From NCBI RefSeq assembly GCF_036013525.1, contig NZ_CP107853.1, positions 7,998,001 to 8,062,000 of the forward strand: a stretch of DNA of 64,000 bases, in the 5' to 3' direction. A model generated the notes under the pieces. The model worked only from the letters and a program-made list of their open reading frames with translations. It was not told where the DNA came from and ran no database searches. This document shows, one piece after another, positions 43,426 to 51,357 of the stretch. Both the position numbers and the translations under genes were made by a program. This DNA comes from Nonomuraea sp. NBC_00507 (GTDB lineage: Bacteria; Actinomycetota; Actinomycetes; Streptosporangiales; Streptosporangiaceae). Numbering within the stretch: the stretch's first letter is position 1; the number at the start of each line of letters is the position of its first letter.

Positions 43426-44259
43426 TCACTGCCCGTGGCGCTGCGGTGGGGAGGGGACACGCTGTGCGGTGAGCACGGGCTGGAAGAACCCGCTGGTGGC
43501 CGGGGTGTGCCAGCTGATGCCGGTGAAGCCGGCGTCGGCCACGGAATCCGTCAATTGCCGACGGGTCAGCGCCCAGTAGGTGGTACGGCGCACGCGGACA
43601 TCCCAGGTGCTTCCGGCGGGCAGGAGCTGGAAGTGTTCCAGCGTGTAGCGCTCGCCGTCTTCGTGCCAGTGCCACAGCTGGAAGGTGATCACCTGGCCGT
43701 CGGAGGTCTGGGACACCTGGGGAGGTGTCGCCGTGGGGTGGGTCCGGCGGGCCTCGTCGTAGGCCCGGACAGTGATCACCAGTAGTCCGCCGTCCCGGAG
43801 TACCCGTCGCATGCCGAGGAGGGCTGTCTGCAGGTCTTGCGGGGAAAGCAGATGCGGGAGTGAGTTGTCGGCACACAGGACGACGTCGAAAGCGGATGTT
43901 GTGAAGGGAAGTGAGCGCATGTCCGCCGCGGCTGTGGGAAGACTGGTGCCGCGGGCCGCGGCTTCGACAGCGGCGCGGGCGGCGGCGACGGGGCTCAGGT
44001 CGCTGCCGACGACCTTGTATCCGGCCAGAGCAAGCCCGATCGACTGGGTGCCGATTCCGCAGGAGCAGTCCAGAACCAGGTGCGGTCCTGGCCCGAGACG
44101 CGGACGGATGAGCCCGTCCAGCGCCTTGGCCTGGCGCGCCATGCTCGCATCCCAGTCCGGGTAGACCAGGTGGTAGTCGGCGGCCAGCTCATCATAGAAG
44201 TCCCTCACCGAGAACCCGGACACGCCTCCCACCGTAGTACGAGCGTCGTGCGTGCTCAC
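43426..44259 (-). CDS. SAM-dependent methyltransferase (class I)
   Basis: A 277-residue methyltransferase. It shows FYDELAADYHLVYPDWDASM, the SAM motif I LVLDCSCGIGTQSIGLA, motif II GSDLSPVAAARAA, and motif IV VVLCADNSLPHLL. This group (glycine/sarcosine N-methyltransferase-like or general small-molecule enzymes) often carries a Cys in CSCGIGTQ. The substrate is unknown. Start at ATG 44259; an internal GTG near residue 18 is possible. Confidence 0.87.
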   Translation of the reverse strand: MSTHDARTTVGGVSGFSVRDFYDELAADYHLVYPDWDASMARQAKALDGLIRPRLGPGPHLVLDCSCGIGTQSIGLALAGYKVVGSDLSPVAAARAAVEAAARGTSLPTAAADMRSLPFTTSAFDVVLCADNSLPHLLSPQDLQTALLGMRRVLRDGGLLVITVRAYDEARRTHPTATPPQVSQTSDGQVITFQLWHWHEDGERYTLEHFQLLPAGSTWDVRVRRTTYWALTRRQLTDSVADAGFTGISWHTPATSGFFQPVLTAQRVPSPPQRHGQ

Positions 44260-44767
44260 GGGCCTGGACCTTCAAGCTGCACTTGTCCAGGCCCAGCCGC
44301 CCATCGGCGACCCTTCTCGCTGCGGATGCGGGCGCATTCGCGGCGCTGTGCGGCCGGCCCGGCCGGGGGTGGCGGTATTGAGTGGCGCGTCGGCGCAGGT
44401 AGGCAGGCCTACAGGTCGCGAGACAGTGCCCTACGATCCCGCACGATCCCGCACGATCTCGCACCGGCTTGTGTCCTTGCTCGTCGGGCAGCCGACGAGC
44501 ACGTACCAGCTTGGCCATCTGGAGCTCCTCGGGCGGCGCTTGTGCGGGCCGTACGCCAGCACGTCGGTCAGCCCCAGGTCGGCCGCCGCACGGACCGCCT
44601 GCGGGGCCCACGTACCAGTGATCCGCCGCATCATCTGCGCAAGCTCTTTCGCATCTGCGCATCGTCGGCCGCGCTGTCATCGCGGGGTCATGAGCACGAC
44701 GGGCATGCTCCTTGCCCTGCCGTGCACGCTCACGTGCAGACCCCGGCTGGGCGGGCAGGCTGGAAGC
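44260..44767. other. Rubble with O-methyltransferase fragment and 10-bp tandem repeat
   Basis: On the minus strand at about 44540-44634, MMRRITGTWAPQAVRAAADL then GLTDVLAYGP is the start of the dimerisation domain of a hydroxyneurosporene-type O-methyltransferase; the rest is gone. At 44435-44464 the unit GATCCCGCAC repeats three times (last copy GATCTCGCAC). Confidence 0.5.
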
Positions 44768-45085
44768 ATACGTGTTCTTCTCCTCGGCGGCACCTGGTTC
44801 CTCGGCCGGCGCGTAGCCGAATGGCTTGTGCAGCGCGGTGACGCGATCCTGCTGGCTCGCCCCGATCGTCCCCGCCGTGCCGCCGTCTACGAGGCCTACA
44901 CCGGCCTGCGCTGCGGCCGCGAGCTGTCGCCGCTCCCCTTGACCGAGGACTCGCCCCTGCGCCGCGACCGCTACCCCTACCGGGGTGCCGGTCATCCCGA
45001 CGTGCCCGATGACTACGACAAACTCGATGTCGAGGAGCGCTGGCTGCCGCGGGGCGCGATCGTGCTGCGGCTTCCGCTCATCTAC
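44768..45085 (+). pseudogene. NAD-dependent epimerase-like gene, 5' fragment (interrupted by IS)
   Basis: It reads IRVLLLGGTWFLGRRVAEWL, ARPDRPRRAA, VYEAYTGLRCGRELSPLPLT and AIVLRLPLIY. The normal start Met is ATA here. About 50 residues between ARPDRP and VYEAYTG seem deleted, judged from the usual layout of the family. The frame stops at LPLIY, where IS200/IS605-type copy 2 is inserted; the family continuation GPYDWQRRE resumes at 47035. Confidence 0.8.
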
Positions 45086-45216
45086 CGAGGTGCGGGCCAG
45101 TGCTCGCTCCCGCTTTCAGGCGGGAGGTGTAGGCCCGCGCGGGAAGGCCCCCAAGGGCCTGAGCGTGTGCCCTAACTCGCGCTTCGGGACCAGTCGTGAG
45201 CGCGTCTGGTCTTGTC

Positions 45217-45648
45217 TCATTTCTGGGGCTGGTCCTGGGATTGGATGTACGTGCGGACGGTGGCCTCGTTCGCGTCGCCGGTCGAGCCCGCGTAGTAGGA
45301 GCGGGACCAGAAGTGGCCGCCCCACAGGTGTGTGCGGACGTGGGCGCTGTATTCCTGGCGCAGGTAGCGGGCCGAGACGCCTTTGAGGGAGTTGACGAGG
45401 GAGGACAGAGCGACCTTGGGCGGGTAGCGAACCAGGAGATGGACGTGGTCGTGTGCGCCGTTGAACTCGGTCAGTTCACAGTCGAACTTCTCGCACACCT
45501 CTTTCATGATCTGTTCGCAGCGTTCCAGCATCGGGCCGGTGAGTGCGTCCCGCCGATATTTCGTGACAAACACCAAATGCGCGGACAGATCGTGGACGCA
45601 GTGACGCCCGGTTCTGATGTCGGGGTTCGGTTCCCATCGCGGTGACAT
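45217..45648 (-). CDS. tnpA: IS200/IS605 Y1 transposase TnpA, copy 2
   Basis: A 143-residue transposase nearly identical to copy 1. It keeps the HUH motif HDHVHLL and the tyrosine in VRTYIQSQ. The start MSPRWEPNP (ATG 45648) is the same as in copy 1. Small differences are TEFNGAHDH for TDFNGAHDH, HLWGGHF for HLWSGHF and EATVRTYI for LATIRTYL. It looks intact. Confidence 0.92.
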   Translation of the reverse strand: MSPRWEPNPDIRTGRHCVHDLSAHLVFVTKYRRDALTGPMLERCEQIMKEVCEKFDCELTEFNGAHDHVHLLVRYPPKVALSSLVNSLKGVSARYLRQEYSAHVRTHLWGGHFWSRSYYAGSTGDANEATVRTYIQSQDQPQK

Positions 45649-45673
45649 ACACCAAACGATAGAATGCGCCCCT

Positions 45674-46990
45674 GTGGAGCAGGAGAAACGCAACCGCGCT
45701 CATGTCGCCCGCCTGGAGTTGGACCAGCGGCAGAGCGCCGTGTTGGACGGCCAGGCACACAACGCGCGCACACTGTGGAACCTGCTGCACGAGTTCTTCA
45801 CCTTCCGGCAGGGCCGGTTCGCCTCACTCGCCCAATGCGACGAGGCCATCCGAGCCGCCCGCAAAGAGATCGACTGGCTCAACGACCTGCCCGCCCAAGC
45901 GGCGCAAGCCGTACTGAAGACCTACCGGCAGGCATGGGCGAACTACGTCAACCCCGACCACCCCGCCCGGCGCCCCACGTTCAAGAGCCGCCTGCGCTCC
46001 CGGATGGCCGTGGACGTCCCCCAGGCGCGGGACCTGAACATCACCCGGATCAACCGCCGGTGGGGCGCGGTCACCATCCCCAAACTCGGCCGCATCCGCT
46101 TCCGATGGACCAAAGACCTGCCCGGCGTCACGAAGAGCGGCCCGCACGGGAAGATCACCGGGGCGCGGCTGGTGAAGGAGGCAGGCGGGTGGCACATCGT
46201 GTTCCGGATCCAGACCGAGCAGCCGGTGCCCGCCCCGCATCCGGGGCCGCACACCGCGATCGACCGGGGCATCGCCGTGCCCTTGGCACTGTCCACCGGA
46301 GAGAAGATCTTCCACCGTGACCAGTGGCTGACCGGCGGGGAACAGCAGCGGCTGCTCCGCCTGGAACGCAAAGCCGCCCGCCAGAAACGAGCCGCGAAAC
46401 CCGGACAGCCTGCCAGCACCCGGCTGAAGACAACCTACGACCAGATCGCCCGCCTGCGCGCCAAAGCCAAGCGCCGGGCCATCGACTGGCAGCACCAGAC
46501 CACCACCCGGCTCACCGACCGGTTCAGCGTCATCGTGCTCGAAGACCTCAAGGTCAAGAACATGATGGCGAGCGCCGCCGGCACCACCGAACAGCCGGGC
46601 ACGAACGTGGCCCAAAAACGCGGCCTCAACCGCGCCATCGCCGCACAGGCATGGGGACGCACCGCCGAGTTCCTCACCTACAAGGCCACCGACAAAGGCG
46701 GCAAGGTCGTCTTCACCCCGGCACCGGGCACCAGCCAGGAATGCCACGCCTGCCACACGATCACCGAAGGCTCCCGCCAGAGTCAGTCCCGGTTCGTGTG
46801 CAAGAACCCAGCATGCGGGTGGACCGGCAACGCCGACGTCAACGCCGCCCGCACCCAGTTGTACCGGTACAACTCAGCCGCCGGACGGGCGGTCACCGGA
46901 CGTGGAGGCCCTGCACCACTGGGGCCGGTGAAGCGTCAAGCACCTCATGGCGGGACTACCCACACCGCCCCGCAACGGGTGGCCGCGTAG
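45674..46990 (+). CDS. tnpB: TnpB RNA-guided nuclease, copy 2, with altered start
   Basis: A 438-residue TnpB nearly identical to copy 1, with the RuvC residues AIDRG, VLEDLKV and NADVNAARTQ and the zinc cysteines CHAC and CKNPAC. In copy 1 ATG-AGC-CGC-GTG-GAG opens the gene; here an extra base turns this into ATGCGCCCCTGTGGAG, so that ATG is out of frame. Translation must begin at GTG 45674 (VEQEKRNRAH) or the protein is lost. Otherwise the frame is open throughout. Confidence 0.88.
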   Translation: MEQEKRNRAHVARLELDQRQSAVLDGQAHNARTLWNLLHEFFTFRQGRFASLAQCDEAIRAARKEIDWLNDLPAQAAQAVLKTYRQAWANYVNPDHPARRPTFKSRLRSRMAVDVPQARDLNITRINRRWGAVTIPKLGRIRFRWTKDLPGVTKSGPHGKITGARLVKEAGGWHIVFRIQTEQPVPAPHPGPHTAIDRGIAVPLALSTGEKIFHRDQWLTGGEQQRLLRLERKAARQKRAAKPGQPASTRLKTTYDQIARLRAKAKRRAIDWQHQTTTRLTDRFSVIVLEDLKVKNMMASAAGTTEQPGTNVAQKRGLNRAIAAQAWGRTAEFLTYKATDKGGKVVFTPAPGTSQECHACHTITEGSRQSQSRFVCKNPACGWTGNADVNAARTQLYRYNSAAGRAVTGRGGPAPLGPVKRQAPHGGTTHTAPQRVAA

Positions 46991-47034
46991 CGGCCATGAG
47001 AATCCTCCCCCGTTCATGGAGAGGAGCACGTCAA
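46870..47034 (+). ncRNA. Predicted omega (reRNA) scaffold of TnpB copy 2
   Basis: The tnpB 3' end plus right end, conserved with copy 1, contain GC-rich hairpins. The guide would begin at 47035 with GGACCGTACGACTGG, i.e. the interrupted epimerase-like gene itself. Inferred from family knowledge and position. Confidence 0.45.
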
Positions 47035-47544
47035 GGACCGTACGACTGGCAACGCCGCGAGCAGCCGATCTTGCGCCGCGTGCGCGCCGGGCGAGCCCGC
47101 ATCCCCATCGGCGCGGCCAACCTGCTGTGGACGCGCTGCCATGTCGACGACGTGGCCACCGGCGTCCTGGCCGCGCTCGACAGCAGGGCGGTCGCCGGGC
47201 AGGCGATCAACCTCGGCGAGACCAGCACGGCGACGATCGGCACGTGGTTTCGCCAGATCCTTTCGGCCGCCGGTTCATCGGCCGAGCTGGTTCAGGTGCC
47301 CGATCGCGCCCTGCCGCACGACCTGGCTCTGTCCGGGATGCAGGCGCAGCATCTGCTGGTCTCGGTCACCCGAGCCCGGTCCTTGCTCGGCTGGACTGCC
47401 GGCGACCCCGCCGAACGCGTGGCCGGCTCGGTGCGCTGGCACCTGGCCCACGCCCCCGGCCGACGTCTGGACGGACACGGACACGGCGGCCGACGAGGCC
47501 GCGCTCGCATAGCCGGTGTCTTTGTCCGAACCGGCCACGGGTGA
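47035..47544 (+). pseudogene. NAD-dependent epimerase-like gene, 3' fragment
   Basis: In frame after the insertion: GPYDWQRREQPILRRVRAGR, RIPIGAANLLWTRCHVDDVA, INLGETSTATIGTWF and SVRWHLAHAP. This continues the fragment ending at 45085 and covers the C-terminal part of the family. After HLAHAP the reading runs into a low-quality tail to a stop at 47544, so the end is also degraded. Confidence 0.8.
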
Positions 47545-47906
47545 GGATCACGCCCATGACAAGGAGGCCGGCCAGGAAGAACGCGCGATCAGGGAGTCGC
47601 GCGCAACAGCGACAGCGCCGCACGCCACCTCATCCATCGAGGCTCGCAAACCCTCGACCGGGTACCGATCAGCGTTCCCGCTAAGTGGGTCGTCAAGTTC
47701 CACGTGGGCTCCGAGCTCGAGGCCGCCGTCGCGGCGCGCAAGCCGTAGCTGATCGGTCCGCCATGATCACGGGCGCGAGGCCACGGGGCTTTGCTGCACG
47801 CCGTGCGGCGAGCAGTTCGTCAGCATGCCCGCCTACCAGGCCACGTTCATGCCATATGAGCAGATCGTCTGAGCCGCGATGACCTTGATGACACGCCGCC
47901 TGATCG
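47545..47906. other. Rubble with two short C-terminal-like fragments
   Basis: Plus-strand readings: TLDRVPISVPAKWVVKFHVG then SELEAAVAARKP and stop (about 47658-47747), and GLCCTPCGEQFVSMPAYQAT then FMPYEQIV and stop (about 47789-47871). Both look like ends of lost proteins. Families were not recognised. Confidence 0.4.
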
Positions 47907-48475
47907 TCATGGCCGAGCCCGGCTAACCGCCACTATTGCGGCTGGGTCGAGCCGGCGAACCAGCGCACCTTCGGCCATGGCGATCAGCCGGTGGGCGACC
48001 GCATCCCGGGACAGGCCGCGGCCGGTGAACAGCAGGTCGAAGGTGTCGAAGCCGGTGATCGCGAAGAGGATGTCGGTGGCCTCCTCGGCCGTGACATCTG
48101 CCCGCAACAGGCCCTGGTCAGCCAGACGCTGAGCCAGATGGCACATGCCTTCGGCGCGTCCCCGCTCGTCGCGTTTGACAGTGTCGGCCAGGGCATCCGT
48201 ATGCAGCGCGGCCATCGAGTAGACGGCGCGGATGACGTCACGTTCGTCCGCGTACACTTTTGCGCCGGCGCGGAGGCTGCCGCGCAGGTGTTCACGAGCG
48301 TCGGGGTGGGCCACGGCAGTGACGATGCGCTTGAACCCAGCGCGGTCCAGCAGGTCGTGGAACACCGCATCGAGCAGCCCGGCCCGGGACTCGAAAATCA
48401 CGTAGATGGTGGATCGGGCGCCCCTGGCCTTCTGTGCCACCTTGTCCAGGCTGAGCGGCTCGGATGGCGCTTCGC
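47907..48475 (-). pseudogene. TetR family regulator, N-terminally truncated
   Basis: The minus strand reads SEPLSLDKVAQKARGARSTI then YVIFESRAGLLDAVFHDLLD, the second half of a TetR HTH, followed by a full C-terminal domain (ERDVIRAVYSMAALHTDALA, ILFAITGFDTFDLLF). The first HTH helix (usually RxxILxAA...) and a start are missing; upstream sequence belongs to a different broken gene on the plus strand. Probably non-functional for DNA binding. Confidence 0.75.
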
Positions 48476-48485
48476 TCAGCCAGTC

Positions 48486-48933
48486 GTGGCCGCCCACACC
48501 GACGACAAGCCGCCCGACAATCGGCCCGTCGTCATCACCGACCCGGTCCCCGGGGGCTTCGGCTCCTGGCATGAAGTAGCCGCAGTCCAGTCCACACTGC
48601 ACGACGCCGCCATCTCGATCATCGATGCGACTGCGGGCGGAGACCAGTTCGGCTCGATCAGCGCCAACCCGCTCGACCGCGCCGTGAAGGTCTATTGGAA
48701 GGGGGCCTTCCCGAGCGGGTCGAGCGGCTCTTCGACCAGCTCCGGCGCACGGTCCCGGTGCAGGTTCTCCCGGCCCGCTACTCGGAGCGGGAGCTTTATC
48801 CGAACAGAAGCGTCTCACGCGGGAGACGCCACCCGGCCACCTCGCCGAGCTCGGCCCGCTGCCCGACGCGAGCGGGCATTCCCCGATCACGGGGACGCTA
48901 GGGACCTTCAACGCCAAAATCCTCACCTCCTGA
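48486..48933 (+). pseudogene. Fragment of a secreted serine-protease-like protein (N-terminal part)
   Basis: Frame 1: PDNRPVVITDPVPGGFGSWH, AAISIIDATAGGDQFGSISA and NPLDRAVKVYWKGAFP. Frame 2 resumes ERVERLFDQLRRTVPVQVLP and ARYSEREL. Frame 3: LAELGPLPDASGHSPITGTL and a stop at 48931. The pieces resemble the N-terminal extension of actinomycete trypsin-like proteases. Two frameshifts are visible. It collides head-on with the truncated TetR gene. Confidence 0.5.
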
Positions 48934-48950
48934 TCCAACCGCGGGATCAT

Positions 48951-48988
48951 GTGGACTCCCGGCTCGGATATCCGAGCCGGGAGTCCAC
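48951..48988. terminator. 38-bp perfect palindrome, probable terminator hairpin
   Basis: GTGGACTCCCGGCTCGGAT is followed at once by its exact reverse complement (19-bp arms). It starts 17 bp after the stop of the broken protease-like gene. No T-run follows, which is common for actinomycete terminators. Confidence 0.6.
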
Positions 48989-49121
48989 GACGGAAGCGGA
49001 GAAAACTCTCTACGAGGAACTAGTTACATGGGCTGGCTTGCGATGGAGGACATGTAGGTTGCCGGGACTGCGGCCCAGGAGGCAGACACCCTGGTGAGTA
49101 GCGCGGCAATAATCTCGCTAG

Positions 49122-49146
49122 TGCGGTGACCACATACGTTCACCGG
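49122..49146. repeat. Direct repeat left of the NmrA gene
   Basis: TGCGGTGACCAC plus ATACGTTCACCGG. A related copy, TGCGGTGACCAC plus GAACGTTCGTCAG, is at 50129-50153. The first 12 bases are identical; the pair brackets the NmrA gene. Confidence 0.45.
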
Positions 49147-49240
49147 GTCCTCGACCCTCGGTTTCTCCTCACCAGGTTATAAAGGCGGCGCTGATGAGCA
49201 GTGCTGCGTGCCGTCTTGCTGACGAGCGCCCTTTAGGACC

Positions 49241-49258
49241 GGAATTGACCTAAATTCC
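49241..49258. promoter_or_regulatory. Candidate operator of the NmrA gene
   Basis: GGAATT-gaccta-AATTCC, an inverted repeat 16 bp before ATG 49274. It would overlap the promoter or start of transcription. The cognate regulator is unknown. Confidence 0.4.
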
Positions 49259-49273
49259 AGTTACTGTCCTCCC

Positions 49274-50128
49274 ATGACGATCTTGGTAACCGGCGCGACC
49301 GGGAACATCGGCCGGCATGTGGTGGACAAGCTGCTCGCATCAGGCAGGCAGGTACGGGCGTTGACGAGAAGCCCCGACAAGGCACGCTTGCCGACGAAGG
49401 TTGAGGTCGTGCAGGGAGATCTGACCGTGCCGCAGAGCTGGCCGGCTGCGTTGGCCTCGATCGAGAGCGTGTATCTGTTCCCCGTCCTTGACGGGATCCA
49501 CCAGTTCCTCGACGTGGCAAAGAGGGCGGGCGTGCGACGGGTCGTGCTGCTGTCTGGAGCATCGGCCTCTGGTGAGACCGAACGCGACCGCCAGAGCTGG
49601 ACCTACCCGCAATATCGGGCCGTCGAGAGCGCGGTGGAGGGCGCTGGCCTGGACGAATGGACATTCGTGCGTCCAGGGCCGTTCGCGGCGAACTTGTTGT
49701 GGTGGGCGCATTCCATCCGAACCGAGGGTGTGGTGCGGGCGCCGTATGGCGATGCGGTGTATCCGCTGATCCACGAAGCCGACATCGCGGCCGTCGCGGC
49801 CTTGGCGCTGACCGAGAACGGGCATGCCGGTGCGAAGTACACCCTGACCGGGCCCGAGCTGACCTCGCAGGTGGAGCAGGTGGCGACGATCGGCAAGGCG
49901 ATCGGGCGTGACATCCGATTCGAGGAGTTGACCGAGGAGCAGTGGCGCGGTTCGGTCGGCAGGTTCCTGCCGCCGGGCGTTGTCACCGACTTGCTGCGCT
50001 ACTGGTCGGAGACGGCAAAGAACCCGAGCACCGCGCTGCCAGTCCTACCGACGGTCGAGCGACTCACTGGCAGACCGGCCCGTACCCTGCCCCAGTGGGC
50101 CGCCGACCATGCCCATGACTTCTCCTGA
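49274..50128 (+). CDS. NmrA/YesF-like NAD(P)H-binding protein
   Basis: A 284-residue atypical SDR: MTILVTGATGNIGRHVVDKL, ALTRSPDKARLPTKVEVVQG, VLLSGASASGETERDRQSWT and FVRPGPFAANLLWWA. This is the common actinomycete NAD(P)H-binding group near quinone reductase QorB. Short direct repeats bracket it and an inverted repeat lies before it. It is monocistronic. Confidence 0.9.
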   Translation: MTILVTGATGNIGRHVVDKLLASGRQVRALTRSPDKARLPTKVEVVQGDLTVPQSWPAALASIESVYLFPVLDGIHQFLDVAKRAGVRRVVLLSGASASGETERDRQSWTYPQYRAVESAVEGAGLDEWTFVRPGPFAANLLWWAHSIRTEGVVRAPYGDAVYPLIHEADIAAVAALALTENGHAGAKYTLTGPELTSQVEQVATIGKAIGRDIRFEELTEEQWRGSVGRFLPPGVVTDLLRYWSETAKNPSTALPVLPTVERLTGRPARTLPQWAADHAHDFS

Positions 50129-50153
50129 TGCGGTGACCACGAACGTTCGTCAG
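50129..50153. repeat. Direct repeat right of the NmrA gene
   Basis: Copy of 49122-49146 (see there), overlapping the perfect 12-bp palindrome ACGAACGTTCGT at 50139-50150. Confidence 0.45.
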
Positions 50154-50289
50154 GTTGGCTGATCATGCTGCTCGGGTGACCGGTCGTCCCCAGCGGCGTT
50201 GTCTCTCGCTTTTCGATTCGGTCGGCTCACCCAAGTGGGACATCTGGACGTCACAAAGTGGCAGTCGAGGTTGCGGGATCTTGCCAGGC

Positions 50290-50497
50290 TTGACAACCGT
50301 GTCTACCCTCATGATCAGTCTGAGATTCGTGTAGCTACGTCGGGTTTCCTCCCGTACGTACGGTTCAGACGACGCGCTGAGAGCGTCGTTCCCACGCGAA
50401 CGCGACGTCCCCCATACCTCGGATACCCCCCGAGACAAGCATCTCTCAGATTCAAGATCGCGAGCTGGCCCTGGATGTCCCGGTCCAGGGCCTTTCG
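50290..50497 (+). ncRNA. Candidate structured RNA followed by a terminator
   Basis: No gene fits 50154-50551. A TTGACA (50290-50295) with only a weak -10 is followed by a closing stem TCTGAGA (50319-50325)/TCTCAGA (50444-50450). Inside it are three hairpins: CGGG/CCCG (50341-50354), ACGACGC/GCGTCGT (50369-50389) and CTCGG/CCGAG (50418-50434). A strong terminator follows at 50467. The layout resembles a multi-branched RNA. In GC-rich DNA short stems occur by chance, so this is a hypothesis. Confidence 0.35.
50467..50497 (+). terminator. Intrinsic terminator
   Basis: Perfect 9-bp stem GGCCCTGGA / TCCAGGGCC with an 8-base loop, followed by TTTCGC, similar in style to the terminator at 34298. 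It can end transcription from the NmrA gene or from the candidate RNA; on the other strand it could also serve the secreted-protein gene. Confidence 0.7.
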
Positions 50498-50551
50498 CAT
50501 GCCCTTCGACCAGCGCCGGAGCGGTCACCTCGCCGAGGGCCATGCGGGGCA

Positions 50552-51079
50552 CTAGTACCTGCGGCAGTCGTGCTTGGCGAGAACCAGGGTCATCCCGGCG
50601 ACCTGGTTCGTCTTGTAGGACACGTAGAAGAGGTAAAGTGCCTTCTTGTTGCCCGGCACGCCGGCGGTAGGGTAGCCGCCCGGACCACGCCGCAGGTCGG
50701 GGTAGGCGGCCTTCAGTTGCGCCCTGGTGGAGCCGATGCCGATGCCCTGGGGCGTCTTGAGGCCCGAGGGCGCGACGATCATGGTCATGCCGTACTTCCT
50801 GGAGATGTACATCCCTACCCGGTAGTTGGGGTACGGGTTCTCCTTCAGGTCCCAGCCCGTGCATCTGGCGTGGTCCCCGACTGATTTGCGGATGATTCTC
50901 CCGGTCGCCTTGGCCTTCGCGGCGCTCATGCCGAGCTTCAGGTTGCCGTACCCGTACGGTCCCAGCGTCGCCTTCCGGGCGGCGAACGCGGCGGGCGCGA
51001 CGGCGACCGGCGCGAGCCCGCCCGCCAGCGCCACCACCAGCGCCGAGCGGCCGATCCGTAGGGCATTCGTGCGGTTCAT
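50552..51079 (-). CDS. Secreted protein of unknown function
   Basis: A 175-residue exported protein. Signal peptide: MNRTNALRIGRSALVVALAG with cleavage near AAFA. The mature part starts TLGPYGYGNLKLGMSAAKAK and contains GIGSTRAQLKAAYPDLRR, both typical of small actinomycete proteins related to SmpA/OmlA-type folds, then LYLFYVSYKTNQVAGMTLVL and a C-terminal Cys (HDCRRY) that may pair with the Cys in HARCTGWD. Function is not known. Confidence 0.85.
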   Translation of the reverse strand: MNRTNALRIGRSALVVALAGGLAPVAVAPAAFAARKATLGPYGYGNLKLGMSAAKAKATGRIIRKSVGDHARCTGWDLKENPYPNYRVGMYISRKYGMTMIVAPSGLKTPQGIGIGSTRAQLKAAYPDLRRGPGGYPTAGVPGNKKALYLFYVSYKTNQVAGMTLVLAKHDCRRY

Positions 51080-51105
51080 GCGCTTCCTCCTTGATCTTTG
51101 ACGTG

Positions 51106-51119
51106 ATCACTTTAGTGAT
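51106..51119. promoter_or_regulatory. Candidate operator before the secreted-protein gene
   Basis: ATCACT-tt-AGTGAT inverted repeat 26 bp upstream of the minus-strand start at 51079. Confidence 0.35.
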
Positions 51120-51357
51120 AGTTCGGACTGGTAGTTGGGGATTCGCGGAGTTGCGGGCGGGCGCCGCCGCACTCGGGTCACGAACCGGCGTCGGCTTTCA
51201 CGCACGCGGCCGTCTCGGAGATCTCTTCATGTGGTGGCATTCGATCGACTACCTCAAGTGGGACGGCCGCGAGCGCGGCATGCTCGCCCACCGCGGTTCC
51301 CGGCTGCACGAGGTGCCCCGGCTTATGCTGTGGTGACGGATCCGCGGTCACCGGCCG

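Larger units (their letters stand above)
45086..47034. mobile_element. IS200/IS605-type element, copy 2 (divergent tnpA and tnpB)
   Basis: A close copy of the 14-16 kb element, in the opposite orientation. The left-end hairpin TCCCGCT-TTCA-GGCGGGA is at 45108-45125; the right end closes with GAGGAGCACGTCAA near 47034. Joining CTCATCTAC (to 45085) with GGACCGTACGAC (from 47035) restores the epimerase-like reading LIY-GPYD, which supports these edges. No target duplication. The sequence before the left end is CTAC. Confidence 0.85.

Noticed and set aside
47640..47750. Possible HU-like DNA-binding protein tail (VPAKWVVKFHVGSELEAAV)
   Set aside because: Only weakly like the end of HU and no N-terminal part exists; listed only as rubble.
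49274..50153. NmrA gene plus direct repeats as a miniature transposon
   Set aside because: The repeats are imperfect, lack terminal inverted repeats and no transposase is present; kept only as a finding.
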